Positions 9,078 to 17,116 of a stretch of 64,000 nt of DNA are shown piece after piece. Both the position numbers and the translations under genes were made by a program. The first letter of the stretch is position 1. The number at the start of each line of letters is the position of its first letter. Under the pieces are notes generated by a model. That model saw only the letters and a list, made by a program, of their open reading frames with translations. It ran no database searches and had not been told where the DNA came from. The stretch is from Verrucomicrobiales bacterium (lineage in GTDB: Bacteria > Verrucomicrobiota > Verrucomicrobiia > Limisphaerales > J093). The stretch lies in the NCBI GenBank assembly GCA_024233305.1, contig JACKPV010000022.1:434001-498000 (forward strand), in the 5' to 3' direction.

Positions 9078-9578
9078 TCAGCGCGCCGCGGACCGGCGCT
9101 CGATCACCAGCCGTCGGTCGGCGGCAAACCGCGCCTCCCCGATGGCCCACTCGACCCGCACCTGCCAGGGACCATCCGCCAGGTCCGCGGCCGCGATGCG
9201 CTGCCGGCCTTCGGCGTCCGGGGCCAGTTCGATCTCCTGGTCCAGTTCGGCGGCGGAAGGCCGGTACAGATGGATGCTCCCGGTGGGCTGCGTCCCGACG
9301 TGCGCGGCCGGCAGGCTGACGATCACCGTGTTGCTCAGGCGATCGAATTCAACCTTCGGCTCCAACCCGCCGGCCACCGTACGTTCCTCCCGTTCCATCT
9401 GGTCCTGATGACGCAGCTCCTGCTGGTAATAATCCGCCGCCACCAGATCGGTGCGCTGGCCGAGGCTGAAAACCACAAACCCGACGGTGATCCCGATGAA
9501 CACCACGAAGAACGCGATGATCCCGATGGGCCATGGATTCCAGGAAGATGGGGGCGGGGCGGAGTTCATCCTGCTCAC
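9078..9578 (-). CDS. ccoH: FixH/CcoH family protein, cbb3 oxidase assembly
   Basis: The protein has up to 166 residues with one N-terminal transmembrane helix (PWPIGIIAFFVVFIGITVGF, about 16-35) and a periplasmic beta-rich domain. This is the FixH/CcoH architecture needed for stable assembly of cbb3 oxidase. The typical sequence after the helix is present as VAADYYQQELRHQDQ. The frame begins with a GTG at 9578 that overlaps the ccoG stop as GTGA. An in-frame ATG at 9569 is the alternative start, and neither has a strong ribosome site, so coupling to ccoG is likely. The C-terminal half is poorly conserved in the family, as usual. Confidence 0.88.
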   Translation of the reverse strand: MSRMNSAPPPSSWNPWPIGIIAFFVVFIGITVGFVVFSLGQRTDLVAADYYQQELRHQDQMEREERTVAGGLEPKVEFDRLSNTVIVSLPAAHVGTQPTGSIHLYRPSAAELDQEIELAPDAEGRQRIAAADLADGPWQVRVEWAIGEARFAADRRLVIERRSAAR

Positions 9579-11044
9579 TCACTCGCGCGCGGCACGCGTG
9601 GCCCCAGGAACTCGGGCGTGATGGTGTCGATCCGCTCCCCGCCGGAGAAAACCCCGATCTCGAGCGGGGTCTTGCGCGCGGACAGGTTATCACGGGCAAG
9701 CTCGACGATCACCGATGTCTCGACCTGTTTCCCCGCCGGCAGACTCAGGGGCGCACCGGCAACGGTCAACGCGCCCGCGGGACTTTCAAGCCGCAATTCG
9801 ACGGGCAGATCCTCGTTGCTCTTGTTGGTGACCTTCAGCAGATACAGGTTGCTGATCCGTCCGTCGGTCAACTCCTGAAACAAGGTGCCCCGCGCCCGCA
9901 GCATCGTGACGTCGATATCCGAACGGGTGAGCAGCAACGTAAACAGGATCGTGCCCAGCAGCAGCAGCACCGCCGAGTATCCCACCAACCGCGGCGTCAC
10001 CTTCAACGGTTGCCGCTGCTCGATGCCATTGAGCGAGGCATAGCGGATCAGCCCGCGCGGCCGCCCGATCTTGTCCATCACCGTGTCGCAGGCATCCATG
10101 CACGCCGTGCAATGCACGCACTCCATCTGCAGGCCGTTCCGGATATCGATGCCCGTGGGACAAACGGACACGCATTGCCGGCAGTCCACGCAGTCCCCGG
10201 CGCCCCGGCCCTGCCGTTCCGCGGCGGATTCCGCGCGGCGCAGGTGCTGCCGGGTCTCGCCGCGCTGGTGATCATAACCCACCACGATGGTGTTCTCGTC
10301 GATCAAGGTGGACTGAAACCGGCCGTACGGGCAGATGAACGTACAGGCCTGTTCGCGGAAACGGGCGAAGATGCCGTAGAAGACCAGGGTGAACAGCCCC
10401 ATGAAGGTCAACCCCTTGACGTGCTCGGCGGGATTGTCCGTGATGATCCGGATCAGGGCCTCGCTGCCGATGATGTAAGCCAGCAGGGTGTTCCCCACAA
10501 GGAAGGAGAGGGCCAGGAAAACGGCGTGTTTGAGGGCCTTCTTCGCGATCTTGACCGGGGTCCAGGGCGCGCCGGCCAGAGCCCGCTGCTGGGGGGCGTC
10601 TCCCTCGATCCAGTATTCGATACGCCGGAAGACCATTTCCATCAAGACCGTCTGCGGACAGGCCCAGCCGCACCAGAGCCGCCCGAAGGCGGCCGTGAAG
10701 ATGACGATCCCCATCAGGAAAAGCAACAGGGACACCGCCAGCACGATGCCGTCCTGCGGCCAGAAAATCCGACCCAGCACCGCGAACTTGCGCTCGACGA
10801 CGTTGACCAGCAGGAGCGGGTTGCCATTGATGCGAACGAACGGTCCGCCGAACATGATCGCCAGAAGCAGGAGGCTGAACCACGAACGGGCGGCATAATA
10901 GCGCCCTTTCGGTCTCCGCGGATAGATCCACATGCGGCGTCCCTCCTGGTCCGCCGTCGCAATGTGGTCGCGAAAATCGCCCCAGTTGATGTTCTGGAGG
11001 ACCGAGGAATCCGTCGTGTCCTTTTCGGGCGCCTTGACTGCCAT
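9575..11044 (-). CDS. ccoG: CcoG/FixG polyferredoxin, cbb3 oxidase accessory protein
   Basis: The 489-residue protein begins at the ATG at 11044 (MAVKAPEKDTTDSSVLQNIN); the open frame continues upstream only to a TTG. There are several transmembrane helices in the N-terminal half, with the CGWACPQTVLME signature after the third, and a second Cys site in CTFICPYGRFQ. Two 4Fe-4S ferredoxin motifs follow: CVDCRQCVSVCPTGIDI and CVHCTACMDACDTVMDK. After a further membrane helix comes an Ig-like C-terminal domain (IG_FixG type). CcoG is a membrane cupric reductase that supplies Cu(I) for the CuB centre of cbb3 oxidase. It sits between ccoP and ccoH, and its stop overlaps the ccoH start by 4 nt. Confidence 0.95.
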   Translation of the reverse strand: MAVKAPEKDTTDSSVLQNINWGDFRDHIATADQEGRRMWIYPRRPKGRYYAARSWFSLLLLAIMFGGPFVRINGNPLLLVNVVERKFAVLGRIFWPQDGIVLAVSLLLFLMGIVIFTAAFGRLWCGWACPQTVLMEMVFRRIEYWIEGDAPQQRALAGAPWTPVKIAKKALKHAVFLALSFLVGNTLLAYIIGSEALIRIITDNPAEHVKGLTFMGLFTLVFYGIFARFREQACTFICPYGRFQSTLIDENTIVVGYDHQRGETRQHLRRAESAAERQGRGAGDCVDCRQCVSVCPTGIDIRNGLQMECVHCTACMDACDTVMDKIGRPRGLIRYASLNGIEQRQPLKVTPRLVGYSAVLLLLGTILFTLLLTRSDIDVTMLRARGTLFQELTDGRISNLYLLKVTNKSNEDLPVELRLESPAGALTVAGAPLSLPAGKQVETSVIVELARDNLSARKTPLEIGVFSGGERIDTITPEFLGPRVPRASE

Positions 11045-11149
11045 ACGAACGCACTGAACCGGCTCATCGCCGGCGGTTACACCAAAACCCGCCCCCGTCC
11101 GGTCGCCGGAGACCGGCAACCGGCGCGGGGTCCAGGCATCGGTCCTGGG

Positions 11150-11734
11150 TTACTCGTAGATGTTCACCTCGGGCTGCGCCGGCGCCTGGTTCTCCGGCGG
11201 CTTGGGATTCGGCGGATTGCTTCCGCGGAGGGTGTAGATATAGCTGCCCACGGCATAGATCTGGGTGGGCTTCATCAGGGTCTTCCAGGTGACCATCCCC
11301 TTCTCCGGCACGCCGTTCGAGATGATGCGCAGGTTGTCCTTGAACTCGGATCCGTGGATCCAGTAGTCGTCGGTGATGTTGGGCCCGACCAGCCCCCCGC
11401 CATCCGCCCGGTGGCAGGGCATGCAATTGACGGTGAAGAGCTTCTCGCCCTCGTCAAGCACCGCCCGATCGGTGGAGGGCTGCATGGTCATCATCTCCTT
11501 CTCGAAACGGTCGAGCGCGGCCTGCTTGACCTTCTCGCCCACCTCCATTTCGCGTTGATACTCGGCGGCCATCAAGGCGCCGCGATCAAACACGTGATAG
11601 TACAACATATAGGCTCCGGAAAAGGCGATGGTCAGGTTGAACAACCAGACCCACCAGCGCGGCAGCTTGTTGTCCAGCTCCCGGATCCCGTCCGCCTCGT
11701 GATCCAACAACAACGGATCTTTCTCGTCATTCAT
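11150..11734 (-). CDS. ccoP: cbb3 oxidase subunit III (CcoP), single-haem form
   Basis: The 194-residue protein has one transmembrane helix (WWVWLFNLTIAFSGAYML, about 27-44), preceded by the CcoP-like lead DNKLPRWW. A periplasmic cytochrome c domain follows with a single CMPCH haem site at 104-108 and a probable axial Met147 (EKGMVTWK). Classical proteobacterial CcoP has two c haems and about 300 residues, so this is a short mono-haem version. I chose the ATG at 11734 because GGGAG at 11743-11747 lies 8 nt upstream; an ATG at 11740 is too close to that site. The gene overlaps the end of ccoQ by 8 nt. It passes electrons from periplasmic cytochrome c to the CcoO part of the fused subunit. Confidence 0.92.
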   Translation of the reverse strand: MNDEKDPLLLDHEADGIRELDNKLPRWWVWLFNLTIAFSGAYMLYYHVFDRGALMAAEYQREMEVGEKVKQAALDRFEKEMMTMQPSTDRAVLDEGEKLFTVNCMPCHRADGGGLVGPNITDDYWIHGSEFKDNLRIISNGVPEKGMVTWKTLMKPTQIYAVGSYIYTLRGSNPPNPKPPENQAPAQPEVNIYE

Positions 11735-11924
11735 AATCATGGCTCCCGGCAACAGGCTCGCCCGCTTCCACGTCCAGCGGCCGGGCGGCCATTTCTTCCA
11801 GATAGGGCTTCCGCAAACGGAAGGCCCAGACCAACATTCCGATGAAGAAGGCAAAGAAGAGGCAGACGGAGACGACTCCGAACCCTTCAATGCCCCCCAT
11901 ATGACGCAGCACGTTCTCGATCAT
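11727..11924 (-). CDS. ccoQ: CcoQ-like small membrane subunit of cbb3 oxidase
   Basis: The 65-residue protein (MIENVLRHMGGIEGFGVVSV...) has one transmembrane helix, VVSVCLFFAFFIGMLVWAF, followed by a cytoplasmic tail RKPYLEEMAARPLD. Size, helix position and its place between the catalytic subunit and ccoP all fit CcoQ, a small subunit that stabilises the complex. Sequence similarity within CcoQ is low, so the name rests mainly on context. The ATG is 5 nt after the stop of the fused ccoNO gene, and its 3' end overlaps ccoP. Confidence 0.85.
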   Translation of the reverse strand: MIENVLRHMGGIEGFGVVSVCLFFAFFIGMLVWAFRLRKPYLEEMAARPLDVEAGEPVAGSHDYE

Positions 11925-11929
11925 GGCCG

Positions 11930-14092
11930 TCAGTTTTGCGCCAGCCCCGCGGCGCCCGCCGCCGCCGGCTGCCCCACCTTGATGTCCGTGCCGAGCCGCT
12001 GGAGAAACGCGATCAGCGCCACGATCTCCCGGTCCGCCGCCGCGTCCGCCTCCTCGACCATGCCCACCTTGAGGTTCTGCACCACCGTGGCCGCCTGGGC
12101 TTTCGCCGCTTCCTCCGCCCCCGCTATCTCCGCGTCGCTATAGGGAACCCCCACCTTGCGCAACGCCCGCATCCGCGCCGGCAACGGCGAAAGATCCAGC
12201 TTGTCCTCCAGCAGCCACGGATACGGCGGCATGATCGATCCCTCCGAGGTTGAGGTGGGATCTTCCATGTGATTGTAGTGCCATGCGTCCGGGTACTTGC
12301 CCCCGACGCGATGGAGGTCCGGCCCCGTGCGCTTGGACCCCCAGAGGAACGGGTGATCATACACAAACTCCCCCACCTTCGAGTACTGGCCGTAGCGCTC
12401 CGTTTCCGACCGGAACGGGCGGATCATCTGCGAATGGCACCCGACGCATCCTTCGCGGATGTAGATGTCGCGGCCCAGCACTTCCAACGGCGTATACGGC
12501 TTCACGCTGGCGATGGTCGGCACGTTCTTCTTGACCAGGTACATGGGGACGATCTCGATCAGGCCGCCGATCACGACGGCGATCACCGAAAGCACGGTGA
12601 AGGTGATCGGCATGCCCTCCAGCCAGCGATGGCCGCGCTCCCGTTTCGATCCGGCGTGGGAACCCTCGCGCAGCGCAGGGGCCTTGGCCTCCGTGTCCGG
12701 CTCGAAATGCCCGCTCTTGGCGGTGCGATACAGATTCACCATCATCACGACGATCCCCACCACGTAGAGCGTGCCCCCGACGGCCCGCAGCATGTACATC
12801 GGGATCAACCGGATGACCGTTTCGAGGAAGGTCGGGTACTGGAGAAAGCCGTCCGCATTGAACTGCTTCCACATCAGGCCCTGCGTCACGCCGCTGACAT
12901 ACATCGGCACCACGTAGAACATCATGCCGGTGAGGCCGATCCAGAAATGGTAGTTCGCCAGCTTCGTGGACCACAGCCGGATGTTGTAGAGTCGCGGGAA
13001 CAGCCAGTAAAGCATGCCGAAGGTCAGGAAGCCGTTCCAGCCGAGCGCGCCGGTGTGAACGTGCGCGATGGTCCAGTCGGTGTAGTGGGACAGCGCATTG
13101 ACGCTCTTGACGGCCAGCGTCGGCCCCTCGAGCGTGGCCATGCCGTAGGCGGTCACCGCCACCACCAGGAATTTGAGCACCGGGTCCCGGCGCACCTTGT
13201 CCCAGACGCCGCGCAACGTCAGCAACCCGTTCAACATGCCGCCCCACGACGGGGCCACGAGCATCACGGAGAACACCATGCCCAGCGACTGCGCCCAGTC
13301 CGGCAGCGCGGTGTACAGCAGGTGATGGGGACCGGCCCAGATGTAAATGAAGATCAACGCCCAGAAGTGGATGATCGAAAGCCGGTAGGAAAACACCGGG
13401 CGATCCGCCGCCTTCGGCAGGTAGTAATACATCAGCCCGAGGTAGGGGGTGGTCAGGAAGAAGGCCACGGCGTTGTGGCCGTACCACCACTGCACCAGCG
13501 CATCCTGAACCCCGGCGTAGATCGAGTAGCTCTTGAACAGGCCGGCGGGCATCTCGAGCGAGTTGAAGATGTGCAGCATGGCCACCGTCACCGCCGTGGC
13601 GATGTAGAACCAGATGGCCACATACATGTGCTTCTCGCGCCGCCGGAGAATGGTGCCCATCAGGTTGATGGTAAAGGCCACCCACACCACGGCGATGGCG
13701 ATGTCGATGGGCCACTCGAGTTCGGCGTATTCCTTGCTGGTGGTCAGCCCGAGGGGCAGGGTGATCGCCGCCGCCACGATGATCGCGTTCCAGCCCCAGA
13801 AATTGATCCAGCTCAGCGCATCACTGAACATGCGCGCCTTGCACAGGCGCTGCAGGGAATAGTAGATGCCGGCGAACATGCCGTTACCGACGAACGCGAA
13901 GATGACGGCGTTCGTGTGCAGCGGACGCAACCGTCCGAAGGTGGTGTAAGGCATTTCGAGGTTCAATTGCGGCCAGAACAACTGGCAGGCCACCAGCAGC
14001 CCGGCACTGGTGCCGACCAGCGCCCAGATGGCCGTCGCAATGGCAAACGCCCGGACGATCCGATTGTCGTATTTGAATGTCTCCACGTTCAT
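11930..14092 (-). CDS. ccoNO: Fused cbb3 oxidase subunits I and II (CcoN-CcoO)
   Basis: One 720-residue open frame carries both subunits. Residues 1-460 are CcoN, the 12-helix haem-copper oxidase core. Its visible ligands are His59 (RPLHTNAV, low-spin haem b), His206 (WYGHNAVAFF), His256-His257 (GPHHLLYTA) for CuB, and His344/His346 (TIAHVHTGALGWN) for the haems. A charged linker (about 458-490) joins to CcoO. CcoO has a membrane anchor at about 495-518 and a c-type haem site CVGCHSQ at 549-555. A C-terminal helix ends in FLQRLGTDIKV, as in normal CcoO. The enzyme reduces O2 to water with high affinity and pumps protons. The ATG overlaps the ccoS stop as ATGA. Fused CcoNO proteins are known in some non-proteobacterial phyla. 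No break in the reading frame is seen. Confidence 0.95.
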   Translation of the reverse strand: MNVETFKYDNRIVRAFAIATAIWALVGTSAGLLVACQLFWPQLNLEMPYTTFGRLRPLHTNAVIFAFVGNGMFAGIYYSLQRLCKARMFSDALSWINFWGWNAIIVAAAITLPLGLTTSKEYAELEWPIDIAIAVVWVAFTINLMGTILRRREKHMYVAIWFYIATAVTVAMLHIFNSLEMPAGLFKSYSIYAGVQDALVQWWYGHNAVAFFLTTPYLGLMYYYLPKAADRPVFSYRLSIIHFWALIFIYIWAGPHHLLYTALPDWAQSLGMVFSVMLVAPSWGGMLNGLLTLRGVWDKVRRDPVLKFLVVAVTAYGMATLEGPTLAVKSVNALSHYTDWTIAHVHTGALGWNGFLTFGMLYWLFPRLYNIRLWSTKLANYHFWIGLTGMMFYVVPMYVSGVTQGLMWKQFNADGFLQYPTFLETVIRLIPMYMLRAVGGTLYVVGIVVMMVNLYRTAKSGHFEPDTEAKAPALREGSHAGSKRERGHRWLEGMPITFTVLSVIAVVIGGLIEIVPMYLVKKNVPTIASVKPYTPLEVLGRDIYIREGCVGCHSQMIRPFRSETERYGQYSKVGEFVYDHPFLWGSKRTGPDLHRVGGKYPDAWHYNHMEDPTSTSEGSIMPPYPWLLEDKLDLSPLPARMRALRKVGVPYSDAEIAGAEEAAKAQAATVVQNLKVGMVEEADAAADREIVALIAFLQRLGTDIKVGQPAAAGAAGLAQN

Positions 14093-14286
14093 GGTTGTTT
14101 GGTTTTCTGCCCCCCACCGCCGGGAAACGGCCCGTCCGGTCTGGGAAATTCGTCGTCCATCAAGAGCCGCATCGCCGGGGTCGAGGTGTCCTCATACTGG
14201 CCGGACCGCACCGCCCAGATGAAACCGCCCAGGAACGCCAGGGCCACCAGCAGGCTCAACGGAATCAGCAGGAAGATCGCACTCAC
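14089..14286 (-). CDS. ccoS: CcoS, small cbb3 oxidase maturation protein
   Basis: I chose the GTG at 14286, which overlaps the ccoI stop codon as GTGA, giving 65 residues. The N-terminal helix SAIFLLIPLSLLVALAFLGG is followed by FIWAVRSGQYEDTSTPAMRL. The segment W-x-x-x-SGQYEDxxTPA-RxL is the CcoS signature. CcoS is required to insert the haem-copper cofactors into cbb3 oxidase. A longer frame upstream lies inside ccoI and has no conserved sequence. The 3' end overlaps the start of ccoNO by 4 nt (ATGA), so ccoI, ccoS and ccoNO are translationally coupled in series. Confidence 0.93.
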   Translation of the reverse strand: MSAIFLLIPLSLLVALAFLGGFIWAVRSGQYEDTSTPAMRLLMDDEFPRPDGPFPGGGGQKTKQP

Positions 14287-16880
14287 GTCGCCTCCTCCAG
14301 CCCCGGCGCCTCCGCCGACAATCCCCGCCGGCGGGCGCCCCACCGGGTCGCCCCAACCGCCAGCAACACCACCGAAATCGAACTCACCGGCATCAGGACC
14401 GCGCAGAGCCAGGGCGCCAGCAGGCCGCGCGCGGCGAAGCTCACCCCCGCCACGTTGTAGGCACAGGAAAGCAGAATGCAGAGGCGGACCACCCGCACCG
14501 TGGACCGCCCAATGGCCAGCACCTCCGGCAACCGTCCCAACCGGGTCCCCTCCAGAATCACATCGCTGGCCGGCGAAAAGGCCCCGAGGCTCTCGGTCAC
14601 CGCCACCCCGACATCACTTTGCCGAAAGGCCCCGGCGTCGTTCAGTCCGTCACCCACCATCATCACGGGCCCGCCCTTCGCCTGCAACGCGCGGACGAAC
14701 TCGAGTTTGTCCAGCGGGGTTTGGTTGAAGCGCAGCGAAGCCCCGCCAAACACCGGCGCCAACCGCTCCCGGTCGCGGTCGTTGTCGCCGCTCACCAACG
14801 CGAGGTCATAGCGCTCCCGCAACGCGCCCACGAGTCCAGGCACTTCCGCCCGAACCGCGCTCTGCAATCGAAAGACCCCCAGCAACCGGGCGTCCACGGC
14901 CAGCCCCACCTCGCTGCCTGCCGCCAACACCCGCCCTCCCTCCGGCGCTTTTCCCGGGGAGACCCAGCGCACCGCTCCCAACCGGATTCGCCGCCCGGCC
15001 ACGGTCCCTTCGATGCCCTGACCGGGCACTTCCCGAAAGCCGTGAACCCGCGGCCGTTCCCCCGCGCGACCAAGCAAGGCGCCGATCCGGACCGCATACG
15101 GATGGGTGGACTGGCGCGCCAGAGCTCGCACGGCCGCCGCGTCCTCCCGCGACAGCGGCGGCCCGTCGAAGCGCACTTCCCCGGTCCGCGGGACCGTGAG
15201 CGTACCGGTTTTGTCGAACACGATCGTTCGCAACCGGGCGAGCGTCTCGATCACCTGCGGGTTGCGCACGAAGATGCCTGCTCCCGCCAGCAGGCGCTGC
15301 GCGGCGCCGAGCGCAAAGGGCGCGGACAGGGCCAGCGCGCAGGGACACGCCACGATAAGGACCGAGGTGAAGGCCCGGATGGCCGTGCCCAAGTCCTTCG
15401 GCAACCACCAGGCCGCCGCTCCCAGCGCAATGCCGACCACCGCGAGCGTAAACCACCGGCTGAAGCGGTTGGTCAGGGTGTCGAGCGAATCAGCCCGCGT
15501 CTTGCGGAAGGCCTCATGGTCCCAGAGGGAGGCCAGGTAGCTCTGCGAAACGGGTTTTACCGTCTCGACCTCGATCTCGCCGCCAACCTGCAGCCCGCCG
15601 GCATAAAGGTGATCGCCGGCGTGGCGGGCCACCGGATCCGATTCGCCCGTAACAAAGCTGTAGTCCAGCCAGGCCTCCCCCGAAACCAGGCGCGCGTCCG
15701 CCGGGAGCAGTTCCCCGTGCCGCAACCGCAACCGGTCCCCCACGGCCAGCCTGGAAATCGCCACCATTTCCTCGCCGCCACCCTGCCGGCGCACCACCGA
15801 GAGGGGAAAAAACGAACGGTAGTCCCGGTCGAAAGCCAGGCGCGCGTAGGTCTTTTGCTGGAACACCCGGCCGCACAAGAGGAAGAACACCAGCCCGGTC
15901 AGCGAGTCCACATACCCCTCACCCGTCCGCGAGAGGATCTCGTAGGCGCTCTGCCCGAACAGCGCCGCCAGCCCCATCGCGATCGGCAGTTCGATGGTCA
16001 GCCAGCCCCGCCGCAGCGCGGTCCAGGCGGATCGCCAATAGTCCGCCGCGCTGAACCCCAGCACGGGCACGGCCAGGGCCAGCGAGAGGACCCCAAAGAA
16101 GAACCGCAACCCCGGCTCCTCGCCAACGGTGAGCCCGAGATACGCGGGAAAGCTGAACAGCATGGCGTTGCCGAAGGCGAAGCCCGCCACGCCCAGCTGA
16201 AGATACAGCCGTCGCGAGGCCGTCGCCGGTTCGTTGCCCCGTTCCACGGTGTCCAACCGGAGCGTCGGCGGATACCCGATGGAATCCAGCAACGCCACCA
16301 CCTCGCTCAGGCGCAACCGGGTTTCATCGAACGTGATCGCAACCTGCTTCCGCGGGAAGTTCACGGCGGAACGCCCGATGCCTTCCCGCAGGCGGAACAG
16401 GTTCTCCAACAACCAGACGCAAGCGATGCAGTGCATCGCCGGGACGGTGAACGTCACCCGCGCCACCCGCCCGTCGCTGAAATCCAGCAGCCGCTCCCGC
16501 ACCGTGGGGTCGTCCAGGTAGCGAAAGGACTCCGGCCCGACCCGACCCGACGCCCGCAAGCCCGCCTGCCGGCCCAGATCATAGAAGTGACCGAGATCGT
16601 TCTCGCAGAGGAGTTCGTAGACGGTGGCGCAACCCGCGCAACAGAAAGCCCGCCCCGCCCGGGCTTCCCGTTCCGCGCCGCAGGGGGTACCGCAATGGTA
16701 ACAGGCCGCCGGTTCGGAACCGGCCGGCGCCACGCCGCTTACGGAGGCAGCAAGGTCCGCTTCCCGGCGGGAAGCCGGGGTGCGCGTCGCCTGACTGATC
16801 GCTCTCGCTGACACCGGTACCGGGCGAACGCGGGCGCGAAACGCCACCCGTCGGCTCGCCAAACGCGCGTATTCCGTCAT
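14283..16880 (-). CDS. ccoI: CcoI/FixI-type copper-transporting P1B ATPase
   Basis: The 865-residue protein starts at the ATG at 16880. Residues about 58-110 hold a Cys-rich metal-binding domain (CYHCGTPCGAEREARAG, then CCAGC), typical of CcoI. An HMA domain follows with the copper site MHCIACVWLLENL. Eight transmembrane helices surround the phosphatase domain, and the transmembrane copper motif is VACPCALALSAPFALG. The phosphorylation site is FDKTGTLTVPRTG and the hinge motif is MVGDGLNDAGAFRQ. CcoI exports copper to the periplasm for assembly of the CuB site of cbb3 oxidase. It is the first gene of the oxidase operon here, whereas in proteobacteria ccoGHIS usually follow ccoNOQP. The C-terminus overlaps ccoS by 4 nt. 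Confidence 0.95.
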   Translation of the reverse strand: MTEYARLASRRVAFRARVRPVPVSARAISQATRTPASRREADLAASVSGVAPAGSEPAACYHCGTPCGAEREARAGRAFCCAGCATVYELLCENDLGHFYDLGRQAGLRASGRVGPESFRYLDDPTVRERLLDFSDGRVARVTFTVPAMHCIACVWLLENLFRLREGIGRSAVNFPRKQVAITFDETRLRLSEVVALLDSIGYPPTLRLDTVERGNEPATASRRLYLQLGVAGFAFGNAMLFSFPAYLGLTVGEEPGLRFFFGVLSLALAVPVLGFSAADYWRSAWTALRRGWLTIELPIAMGLAALFGQSAYEILSRTGEGYVDSLTGLVFFLLCGRVFQQKTYARLAFDRDYRSFFPLSVVRRQGGGEEMVAISRLAVGDRLRLRHGELLPADARLVSGEAWLDYSFVTGESDPVARHAGDHLYAGGLQVGGEIEVETVKPVSQSYLASLWDHEAFRKTRADSLDTLTNRFSRWFTLAVVGIALGAAAWWLPKDLGTAIRAFTSVLIVACPCALALSAPFALGAAQRLLAGAGIFVRNPQVIETLARLRTIVFDKTGTLTVPRTGEVRFDGPPLSREDAAAVRALARQSTHPYAVRIGALLGRAGERPRVHGFREVPGQGIEGTVAGRRIRLGAVRWVSPGKAPEGGRVLAAGSEVGLAVDARLLGVFRLQSAVRAEVPGLVGALRERYDLALVSGDNDRDRERLAPVFGGASLRFNQTPLDKLEFVRALQAKGGPVMMVGDGLNDAGAFRQSDVGVAVTESLGAFSPASDVILEGTRLGRLPEVLAIGRSTVRVVRLCILLSCAYNVAGVSFAARGLLAPWLCAVLMPVSSISVVLLAVGATRWGARRRGLSAEAPGLEEAT

Positions 16881-17078
16881 TATCGCCTATTGTTGTCAAG
16901 GCCGGAGCAAGAAAAGTTGGGTTAATCATCGGTCCGACGCTCAGGAATCATCAAACTCAGCTAATCACAAGCAAAAGCCACCCTCACCCACGGGCCACCC
17001 CCGGTTCGTCGGATCACGCTTCAACGAACCCGGCCCCGGACGGTCCCATGCGGCGCGGCGCCAAATCCGGCTGGGGCG

Positions 17079-17106
17079 TTGACGACCGTCCGGTTGTTGC
17101 TAGCGT
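17079..17106 (+). promoter_or_regulatory. Possible promoter of gcvT
   Basis: TTGACG at 17079-17084 (5/6 match to the -35 consensus) is followed after 16 nt by TAGCGT at 17101-17106, which keeps only the key T, A and final T of a -10 box. The gcvT ATG at 17117 is 10 nt beyond, which would give a nearly leaderless transcript. I see no glycine riboswitch between ccoI and gcvT. Confidence 0.3.
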
Positions 17107-17116
17107 AGGGCGGCGT

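Noticed and set aside
8275..9150. 291-residue minus-strand frame overlapping the SafE-like gene
   Set aside because: The overlapping frame 8337-9047 has six membrane helices and paired Cys motifs; this one is Arg/Gly-rich without pattern.
12269..14728. 819-residue plus-strand frame over ccoNO
   Set aside because: The composition is typical of antisense frames in GC-rich DNA (many His, Arg, Asp), and it runs across three genes whose functions are certain.
14619..16811. 730-residue plus-strand frame over ccoI
   Set aside because: This is an antisense shadow of the copper ATPase gene; no domain, start site or membrane pattern of its own is seen.
16881..17116. Glycine riboswitch before gcvT, or an FNR box before ccoI
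   Set aside because: I looked for the conserved glycine aptamer segments and for TTGAT-N4-ATCAA and found neither in convincing form.
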